From Sparassis latifolia (Eukaryota > Basidiomycota > Agaricomycetes > Polyporales > Sparassidaceae): 64,000 bases of DNA. A model generated the notes under the pieces. It saw nothing but the letters and a program-made list of their open reading frames with translations. It did not search any database and was not told where the DNA came from. The position numbers were made by a program, and so were the translations under genes. Position 1 is the first letter of the stretch. Every line of letters begins with the position of its first letter. Of the stretch, positions 56,567 through 64,000 are shown piece after piece. Location of the stretch: positions 3,844,001 to 3,908,000 of the forward strand of contig CM031561.1 of the NCBI GenBank assembly GCA_018466975.1, read 5' to 3'.

Positions 56567-57085
56567 CTAGTGCTAGTCATTAAACCGGGGAAAACGATGA
56601 TGCCAAGCCGCTAGGTCCAACGGTTCCTAATTCTCTTTCTTGCTTCAGTGCTAGATCTCTGCAATCAACCTTTACCGATCTGAGGTTCACGACCATGTAT
56701 CCATACTACGAGCTACAGCTTCGTGTCCTGTCAATGTTGTAGGAGAATATTGTACATGGTGCGAGTACTTCATCGCTGCAAGGACTATTCCACGGAGATT
56801 ATCATTTCGTGGAAGGCCATGGTACAGGTCATAAATCCGTAATCATCGGCATGCCGTCACGTAGTACAACTACATAATGTTGAGAAATGAGCGAGATAAT
56901 ACATCAAAGGATGCATACGAATACAAATAAATGCGCCAGCGTATGAGAAGCAGCCAGCGAATTACTGGACAGCAGAAACGAGCCTCGGAGGAGGGTAGGT
57001 AAGCCAGCCATCAAGGCCGCTTGACAGCCCCAAGAATCCGACCGAGAAGCAATGTCCACACATTGGACCATGGGCAATTACATAT

Positions 57086-58202
57086 TCAAGGCTTTCCCTT
57101 GCACGCCCGCCGCAAGTGCTTCGTCAACACATCCTGTCGTGCATAAGTGTTCCCGCAGTTCGGACACTCCTGCTCCGTCGAGTGCAGGTGCATCGAAGCG
57201 ATGTGCTTTCCGAGGCTGCCGTATGCCATGGGGCGGCCGCACTGTACGTCGTTCTCGGCCCACAAACACTTCCCGCTCGCCCGCTTGTCGGGCTGCACAC
57301 CAAGATGGTAGTCGCGCAGATGGCGATCGATCCCGCCAGGGGACGTATCGTCCAGCTCGATGGGGCACCAGTCATCACCCCAACGGCAACGCACACGAGT
57401 CGGAATGGAGAAGTCAGGTTGGATGGGATCCTGCCTCTGAGGAAGGGGGTGCGGTTGAGCTATGGGAGCTGGAGGACAGTAGTGCGGAGGAGCGTAGTAC
57501 CCTCCTGCACCACCTGGCCCTGTCTGGCGAAATGAAGGGTATGAGGGACCGTTTGACAATGGAGGTGCGTACACCTGGGGTGTAGGGTTCATGGGCTGCA
57601 TGTTGGGGTAGTATGCCGTCCGTGGTGGGCGGGAGGACAAATGCCGTGTAGGTAGTGAAAAGACATTATAAACGGGGTAAGGCTCGAACTGTGGATGAAT
57701 AGCACGGCCAGTGGATGCAATGGGGTCAGTGGATGGGTTTCGGCGGAAGGATGCATTGCGTTGAGTCGAAGAGGAACGGTGAGCGGAAGGCGAACGGTGA
57801 GCGGAAGAAGAACGGTGAGCGGAAGAAGAGCGATGGGCGGAAGAAGAACGGCGACTTGATGGCTCTGCAATGCTACCGCGCCCGGAGCGAGCGCTCAACA
57901 GGTGTGCGTCGGGAAAGGCCGTATTCATGCTTGTACTCATGGATGACGGGTACACGTGGTATTCGGGCAAGTCAGACCAGCGACTCCGCCCCGCTCGACG
58001 AGTCTCTATGTCCCTGGACGTCGTGGGACGATTACTACAGAGAAGAGAGTAAGTATTACATGACAATGGGGTGACGTAGGCCGACGTACGCTCTCTGTCG
58101 CATGCCAGTCTCTGCATGCTCGTCGATGTTCATCTCCAGAAGGGCAGAGGCCAGCTCTGACGTGTAGTTATTGCTGTTAGAACGTGTTGCGTCGTGCTGC
58201 AT
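57086..58202 (-). CDS. LDD-SPGG-GKH zinc-finger protein (353 aa, two exons)
   Basis: Exon 1 (58202-58090) starts MQHDATRSNSNNYTSELASA. A 55-bp intron (58089-58035, GTACGT...CTGTAG) follows, then exon 2 (58034-57086). The spliced 1062 bases are a multiple of three. The linker holds five SSSAHR-type hexapeptides and a Pro/Tyr-rich stretch. The block is CRWGDDWCPIELDD, SPGGIDRHLRDYH; CLWAENDVQC, GSLGKHIASMHLHST; CPNCGNTYARQDVLTKH. All paired Cys and His are present. It is the rightmost copy, with a TATA box upstream, and the most likely to be expressed of the set. Confidence 0.85.
57764..57853 (-). repeat. 18-bp coding tandem repeat (SSSAHR)
   Basis: About five 18-base units within exon 2 of the zinc-finger gene encode SSSAHR, SSSAHR, SSSAHR, SPSAHR and SSSTQR. 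The repeats are nearly identical at DNA level, so the number probably varies between strains. Confidence 0.8.
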
Positions 58203-58293
58203 GGCGTACAGTATATTTCGAAGGGAAAGAGAGGCGAGATGGTAAAGGGGTGAGGACAGACTGGGTATAGATGCTATGCGGGACTATTGAACG

Positions 58294-58301
58294 CTTATAA
58301 G
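58294..58301 (-). promoter_or_regulatory. TATA box of the zinc-finger gene at 57.1-58.2 kb
   Basis: The minus strand reads CCTTATAAGCG about 95 bases before the ATG at 58202, then a C/T-rich tract, the usual layout of a basidiomycete core promoter. Confidence 0.6.
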
Positions 58302-58379
58302 GTTTTTTGGGACCCTTGGTGTATACGTAAGTGAGAACATGCATGCACGAGGCGCAGCCACTCGGAGCTTGGACCACAA

Positions 58380-59847
58380 ATACAATCGGCTCTTCGGTGA
58401 AAGGTCAAGACGGATGATGTCTTGCTGAAAACGTAGGCTGAAACGGGATCAAACTGAAAAACAAGGAAAGAAAAAGTGTAGCTGGATGACCGCTAAGATA
58501 CCTTCACTATTCGGATGGACCATCTGTTCTTCCCTCTTCGTATGGTTTTCTAGTAGATTGTGCGGTGTTTGTCAGACGGGCATATCCACAGTCCGCGTCG
58601 GCAATGCTCGAACTTCTCCCGTCACAGAGGATGTGTCTCCGATGAAGGCAGTACGGACTGCTGAACGAGAAGACATCAGAACGTTATGTCATATTCGGAT
58701 GGAAGTCCTAGGCATATACAGAGTCATTAATCATTCCTCACCGGCCCGATTCCTCAGAGACTTATAGCATGAAAAATCGTAGATAACCAACACAAGGCAT
58801 TTCTCATGGAATCCACAGCTATCCAGGATCGTGTAAGTAGTCGGATCGGACTAAGATGAGGTACCAAGGTTGAATATGGGTGTTCGCAATTGAAATCGGG
58901 GTCGTGAGGTATCGGGAGATCACGGTGCTTGAAGGAGGGAAGCCCTCATGTGTGCTTATCGAGATTTCTGTATTCCACACAGGGCCCCGAAGACACTGAG
59001 TCCAAATTTCAGTTTGACGATGGATGTGCACCCGCAGACGCACGACGTGTTCGATAGAACCATGGCTGGCGCCTCAGAGACAGCGGACATCCAGAGAGCA
59101 GTGGTCATTGCTCATTTCGGTGGTGGTAGACTCGGATCGCCGACGGTGGCAGCTTGGTATGGCCGCGGAGTACTCATAGCCCTGTTGCGGTCGGTATTCC
59201 TCTGTGACATGTGACGTATAAGTGAATCTCTGAGTTCAAAGCTTGCCCTCGTTTCTTTCCTCTCCTCCTTTCGCGCAACTGACGGCCTTTTGTTAACGTC
59301 CAGGGCCCAGGCGACTTGATGCGATCAGCTGGACTCCAGGCATACTCGCGACCTTCGAGTGGCGTCTACTGAGCATACGCAGGCATTCGATTAGTCCTCT
59401 TACGGTAGCTTCTCTCTTTTTTTCTCGGACACTAGCAACTTAACCGTGTGCTATCCCCCTCCCCCAGTCCTCTACCCCTATATTGACCTTGTATGTCGAA
59501 TCGACAATGTTGATTTCGTGTTTAACTTGTGCACGATGAACTGAAGTTCGATACCTAGGTAAGGTCGACTTGGGCGCTTGGTGCTCTGGTCCTGCGTAGC
59601 ACTTGTCTCTCTTCTCGCTAACCACTTCGCCGTCGCGATTCGCTTATTTTTTGTCCTTCACACACTTATTAACTTCTTCTTACGACTTCGCTCTTACGAC
59701 TTCACTCCTATGTAAGCACCATCGTTTACCGGGATTCGATGCCGAGGCTGACGATGTTAACTCTCAGGTCTCAGGAATATCATCTCGGACAAAGATATAC
59801 GTCGCCCGACTATGCTCGACTAAGACGATCATCGATACGGGACCACT
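58380..59847. other. No recognisable gene
   Basis: Frames of 60-95 codons occur on the plus strand (58486-58767, 58948-59214, 59603-59935) without domains or joinable exons. I see nothing else. Confidence 0.4.
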
Positions 59848-60702
59848 AGTCTCGGAACCAGCCGTTCTGTCAGTGCGGGCCCCCAATCGGAGAGCGAAAA
59901 ACACCTGCACAGCCCGCAGACAGAACGTCTGGTGAAATTCGTATAGGCGGGGGGGGATTGTCACATTCACGTGACCTTGACGCGTCTTTCTGCACGTCAG
60001 GCGTGTCGCGCGTCGCGTCTAGAGATGTAGGTATCAGGTACAATGTCGTACACAATATATATACCCGGACCTTCTACATGGTACCCGGACTTGCTACACG
60101 CGCCTGTACCCGCTATTACAGAGCAATCCAGCCCCAGAACGAAGGCCTCTCCAATGTTGATTTGCCAGCTGTAAGGGAATTTGTTATTTGCCTCTCTGAA
60201 CCGTTCAATGAGGCGACAACGGCATGCGCGTGAGTCATACCCGCGCAATTTGGATGCCTCTTCTCGCGCAGTCTGCAGGATTCTCGCTGAATTTGCTCTC
60301 TGGTTCTTATGCGAGTCATGGGGAGTCTGCGCCGCCATCGCCGGGATTTCTCTTGAGTTTGCGTCACTTGCGGAAGTGGTTGCAGATGCGTGGGTATGGG
60401 TTGAAGCTGCAAATGAGCTAGAAGTCGAGGTAGAACTCTCAGGGCAGGACATAGAAGCAGAATATATATGAGGGGAAGGCATATCGTGATTGCTACAGAC
60501 ACTACACAGAAGACGCGTACTACTACACATCGCCCGTAGGACACGTCGCCCTGACGCGCTGGTCACGAAGTGTGACAATCCCCCCCCCGCCTATACGAAT
60601 TTCACCAGACGTTCTAGGTGGTAGCTGTGCATCTCTTTTTCGCTCTCCGCTGTCAGTTTCACGTGATTCCCTGCTACCACCGAACGTCTGGTTCCGAGAC
60701 TA
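59848..60702. mobile_element. Foldback unit with about 150-bp imperfect inverted repeats
   Basis: The left arm (59848 to about 59990) and the right arm (about 60551-60702, inverted) share TAGTCTCGGAACCAG, GGAGAGCGAAAA, and a long exact part of about 40 bases running through AACGTCTGGTGAAATTCG and a run of eight or nine Gs to ATTGTCACA, with short unmatched stretches between. The 560-bp core holds a helicase-like remnant. Target duplications are not evident. It could be a foldback transposon or an inverted duplication. Confidence 0.6.
59997..60515 (-). pseudogene. DEAD/RecQ-like helicase N-terminal remnant
   Basis: After a Ser/Thr/Ala-rich leader starting MPSPHIYSASMSCPESS, the frame has RLIERFREANNKFPYSWQIN, a Q-motif-like stretch of superfamily 2 helicases, and AFVLGLDCSVIAGTGA, a degraded Walker A in which the expected G-K-T is replaced by C-S-K. 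The rest of the helicase is missing; the frame runs into the inverted repeat. The helicase identity rests on this short stretch only. Confidence 0.45.
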
Positions 60703-61050
60703 CGGGACCACGTCCCTTTCGGCAACAAGTTCGGCACCTTCTCCTCTAAAGACGACTCCCCGCTCGCAGTGAGGCAATCAGCCAGTTTCGCACGAGCACT
60801 GCACCACGCGTTCACCTCAGCGAGCTCGACACATTCTCTGAATAAACTTCTTTATCTGATACAGTCTTCTGTTGTCGTCGAAGTGAATATTTCCAAGTCG
60901 TAGTTCCGTTCCAACATGATGTTGTTATCCGGCTGCATTGCGATTGCACAAAATGCAGCCCGTATTGTTTACTTCCAGTCCTCCATCACATTCCAGGGTG
61001 ATATACACGAGATTCTACAATGTCAAATGCGAGCTGCTGCGATCTCTCCC

Positions 61051-61577
61051 TTAATACTCTCCGGCGTTCGACAGGCCGGTCTGGGCCCTGTGATGAGCAT
61101 CCCGCTTGGCCTTCTCCTTATCGATAAAGTCGAGCTGGTGGAGGTATGAACATCAGTGGAATCACTACATCGAAGACGGAGGACAACTTACACCTCTCGT
61201 CTCGACGAGACGGTCGATGAAGCCTCCTGTCAGGGCGGCACTGCGCAGAGATTAGAACAACGCTGGTTGCTGATACTTGTGAACGCACAGGAGCTCAGTT
61301 GCCTCCTTGTGGTTGGCAGGCTTGCCATTCGCCTCGCAGTGCTTCTCGTAGGCCTTAGCAGCCTGTACCGTTGTATTTAACAGACGATCCAACTCAACGT
61401 CACAGGGAAACTCACCTCGTACGAAGCGGCAGCGGCAATCACCTCATGAGAAAGATGCGCCTGGTGACTGCCCGTAACCTGATACCACTTCGTTACACTA
61501 AGGGTCACAGATATAATACTACCACATACCTGCGCGTGCGCCCTAGCCTCTTCGCCCTCGTGGTGGAAGAACGGCAT
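61051..61577 (-). CDS. cipC: CipC-like (DUF3759) small protein, five exons
   Basis: Exons at 61577-61530, 61478-61416, 61362-61289, 61240-61192 and 61134-61051 join through four GT-AG introns to 318 bases, coding 105 residues. The product reads MPFFHHEGEEARAHAQ, then TGSHQAHLSHEVIAAAASYE, AAKAYEKHCEANGKPANHKE, LTGGFIDRLVETRG and LDFIDKEKAKRDAHHRAQ. This is the CipC/DUF3759 family, first seen as a concanamycin-induced protein in Aspergillus and common in wood-decay fungi. The biochemical role is unknown; stress or antibiotic response is inferred from the family. All motifs and length are normal and no stop occurs, so the gene is probably functional. Its many tiny exons hide it from simple ORF searches. 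Confidence 0.92.
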
Positions 61578-61649
61578 TCTGAACTGGTATAAACGGGTGT
61601 GTAGAGAAGCGGGGAATAGCTGATGAAGCTGAAGAACGGAGAGATCAGC

Positions 61650-61657
61650 TTTATATA
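61650..61657 (-). promoter_or_regulatory. TATA box of the cipC-like gene
   Basis: The minus strand reads GGATTATATAAAGC, a consensus TATATAAA, about 75 bases upstream of the ATG at 61577. A C/T-rich tract lies between, consistent with a short leader and strong expression. Confidence 0.75.
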
Positions 61658-61699
61658 ATCCCTCGATCGGGCAGTACAATTACGAGTCGCACAGCCAAC

Positions 61700-62860
61700 G
61701 CACAGCATCTCCAAAAGTCGAGGAGCTTGGCTGGATTGGGATGCGTATCGATGCCCTATCGCGACGATCTACCGAGCAAATGTAGTAGAATCCCAGCAAC
61801 TCAATATCAAAACGCACGTGAAGTAAATATCTCGCGTCATAGGGACCTTCGTTTGGCTTGGCAATCGGATCCATGGATACAAGGGTTCGCCGGTATCGCC
61901 TCGCTGATGACACTGAAAGCTGCGCAGAGCAGTGAACCCGTAGGCCGCCTACGAAGGCCGACTGCGCATCGTGAAACAAGTAGAGAGAGCGCAGCAAACT
62001 CAATTGTTTAGTAGGTGACCACAGTCTATGCTTCTGCAGAAATTTGGCGAAACAGCAACACTATCGAACATATTTATATATACTTTAGACGGAAGCATAA
62101 GTACAGGCGGATTAAGGGTAGCACCAGGAGAGAGCGAGTTGCTGGGTCCAAGCTATGGGGATCTAGGTAGTGGGATACACGTAAGCTGCAAGTACTTCGC
62201 GAAGTGACACCTAGTGACACGAACGGATATACATGTTGCTTGAGCGCTGCTTGAGCGTCGTGTGCCCTGAGGCCTGAGGGACCGGTCGCTACAGTCTCCC
62301 CCAGCTCAGAGTGTGTATCGGGACCATCAGCGTAGCAACTGTCCATATCAGGGACGGCTCACGTTCATCCAGAGTGCGGGATTCACACCGAGGACCACCC
62401 AACCGTGGTGCCACATGAGGCATGGGCTCGGTGCGGAGTCCCTTGATAAACGTTACTTCAACCACGGCGGTATGCAGCATGAGGATTAGGTATTAAAACC
62501 GAAATGTCAAATATTGTAAGTGGAACAGCCGCGACGTGTACTTGCTAATGGTGAAGGGGAGTGAAACCCAGCTCGCCACCCATGCACACTACTACATATG
62601 TAAGACAAGTAAAACTGACGCACCTCTGACGTCCAGTGTAACTGCGTCGCGGCAGGAACAGAGTTGCCACCAAAGGGCCGGGACCATAGATTAATGCTTC
62701 TTCGATGTCTCGGCGGCTGTCAATGAAGCACAAATACAGTCTGTGAGAGAACGCGATCGACAGAGAAAGTATTCGCCTTGAAAGTAGGGTGAAACGGTTA
62801 GTTTGGAATGAGAATAGATGGTAGATTAGACGGACAGGAACCGCAAGCGGTAAAGAATTC
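61700..62860. other. No recognisable gene
   Basis: Short frames on both strands lack family motifs. A minus-strand frame at 62733-62545 has one plausible acceptor, but no domain is visible. Confidence 0.4.
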
Positions 62861-62861
62861 T

Positions 62862-63498
62862 CAAAACATGCTTAACGCATTGAGTGACCCAAATTACTGC
62901 ACGCGGAGGTGCGCACCGAGATATTGCAAAGACACGTTAGAACTGACTCTGTTCGTCCTAGTAGCAACATGGACAGTCAATACCATATATCCAAACGTAT
63001 GCACACACCTCTTTACCTGTACCACCACAGCTCTGAAGCACCTGTGTCAGTCCTCGGCATGATGTTTATCCAATCGTTAGCGGCACGCCTGCCGCAACCT
63101 ACTCCGGTCACGGTGTTCGCAGTAAACCCGGGCCTCTGCCACTCGCAGATACTGCGCGAGGCGATCGAGAGCCCCGTAGTGAAGCATCTGACGGCAGGGT
63201 ACAAGGCGATCCTCTCGCGCACGACCGAGGTTGGCAGCCGGACACTCGTGCATGCGGTGACCGACCCCAATGAGCGTACGTTCCACGCACACTATGTTAG
63301 CACATGCATCGTGGTGGAAGAGAGTGACTATTTGCGGACAGCGGAGGATAAGGCCCTTACGGAGAGAGCTTGTTTTGGGAGCGTGCTGTACTGACCATAG
63401 TTTAGAACGAGACTTTGGAAATACTTGAAGGGATCGATCCTAGGGTGAAGCAATTTGTTTCGGAGTATCTATCTTCTCCAGTAGACCACTCGGCCTAG
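62862..63498 (+). pseudogene. Short-chain dehydrogenase/reductase, 5'-truncated
   Basis: The catalytic YxxxK is seen as DSQYHISK just before a 54-bp intron (62997-63050). The next exon gives LLGMMFIQSLAARLPQPTPV, VFAVNPGLCHSQILREA, YKAILSRTTEVGSRTLVHAV and HYVSTCIVVEESDYL. A last block reads NETLEILEGIDPRVKQFVSE and stops at 63498. A weak upstream trace (LNALSDPNYCTR) is present, but the N-terminal cofactor-binding Rossmann part is absent. The joint between the last two blocks would need a 23-base intron, too short to be credible, although a CTGAC branch motif is there. I read it as a decaying gene of the fungal SDR type that reduces or oxidises small carbonyls with NAD(P). Confidence 0.7.
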
Positions 63499-63801
63499 TC
63501 GCTTCGTTTACCTGCAAACTTTGTTAAATGATACCTTCTTACCCGCAACAGAAGACCTTCATAAGACGTTCTTGGAATGCGCAGAAGTCCGCAACAGTAT
63601 TACTGTGCTTCGCCTGCATGTCCGATAGCCTTATTTGCAATTCGAGAGTGCACATTCCGATCATGCTTCTGTTCCAAGCCTGCTTCGGCTATTTGGGCAG
63701 TATTGATCGTCGTGATGCCAGCAGACTAACAAGCACAGAGAAATAGCGCATGATGGATGGGCTATTATGCTGCATTGCAACCTAGAAAGTACCACAAGAG
63801 A

Positions 63802-64000
63802 CTAGCTGGCGGGTTCCAATAGGTACTGTTTGACGATCTGCTTCACTTTGGGATCGATCTGCTGAAGCACCTCTACGGTTTCCGCCTATGTAGGGACCAG
63901 CGGTCAGCTGTATGAGAGTACATGCAAGTGAACCGAGTATGCACCCATATTTCGTCTAAGAGCTCCCGTTCCACATTCCCTTGCGCAGTCAAGAGGCCAC
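63802..64000 (-). CDS. Short-chain dehydrogenase/reductase, 3' end (runs off the window)
   Basis: The last exon (63885-63802) encodes AETVEVLQQIDPKVKQIVKQ YLLEPAS and a TAG stop. A 59-bp intron (63944-63886) separates it from an upstream exon ending NVERELLDEIW, which continues past the window edge. It aligns with the C-terminus of the neighbouring plus-strand dehydrogenase (ETLEILEGIDPRVKQFVSEY). The two genes are tail-to-tail, about 300 bp apart, which fits an inverted duplication. This copy shows no defect in the visible part. Confidence 0.72.

Noticed and set aside
55678..56583. 301-codon plus-strand frame with PSLFAV repeats
   Set aside because: The repeat is better explained by the opposite strand (MERRKE helix), and the rest has no recognisable feature.
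1..64000. tRNA, rRNA or CRISPR-type arrays
   Set aside because: I looked for cloverleaf-like and regularly spaced repeats and saw none. A covariance-model scan would be needed to exclude a tRNA.

Overview
The window looks like an accessory, repeat-rich stretch of a basidiomycete (Agaricomycetes) nuclear genome. The basis is many short GT-AG introns (44-75 bp), a Plavaka-type DNA transposon, a fungal Helitron fragment, a CipC-like gene, a P-loop/nuclease protein of the Crinkler-RHS type and short-chain dehydrogenases. There is no operon structure, and no rRNA, tRNA or CRISPR was recognised. The likeliest order is Polyporales, but that is only an impression.

The backbone is a dispersed, same-strand family of zinc-finger genes that I do not recognise as a named family. 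Eight minus-strand copies lie at about 3.8, 4.4-10.9, 14.3-15.2, 42.5, 44.9-46.3, 50.4, 51.1-52.1 and 57.1-58.2 kb. Complete copies share one plan: a short first exon, one 44-74 bp intron, then a long exon coding a disordered linker and a C-terminal block of three C2H2-like fingers with the signatures LDD-x-SPGG, GS(Y/L)GKHIAS-x-HL and R-x-D. Three copies are truncated or decayed.

Mobile DNA breaks this array. At 5296-10635 an intact Ty1/copia retrotransposon (437-bp LTRs with no difference seen, CGGGA target duplication, one 1484-aa Gag-Pol frame) sits inside the coding sequence of the second zinc-finger copy; the reading frame continues exactly across the empty site. At 20019-39340 a Plavaka (CACTA-like) element carries a transposase pseudogene and a divergent accessory pseudogene. 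One transposase intron is swollen to 8.67 kb and holds a clathrin heavy chain pseudogene, itself split cleanly by a sugar-transporter fragment, plus smaller fragments. Two near-identical 2.66-kb elements in inverted orientation (15426-18101 and 36531-39190) share the CATCAG terminus and 2-bp target duplications with the Plavaka element; one lies outside it, the other inside its right end. A Helitron N-terminal fragment (18.6-19.6 kb) lies just to the left.

Right of the Plavaka element is a Crinkler-RHS-like gene (39.6-41.8 kb). The last 5 kb is more gene-like: a foldback unit with a helicase remnant, an intact five-exon cipC-like gene with a TATA box, and two tail-to-tail short-chain dehydrogenases, one truncated and one running off the window edge. 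The stretches 1-3764, 10883-14264, 46.3-50.3, 52.3-56.1 and 58.3-59.8 kb have no recognisable gene.
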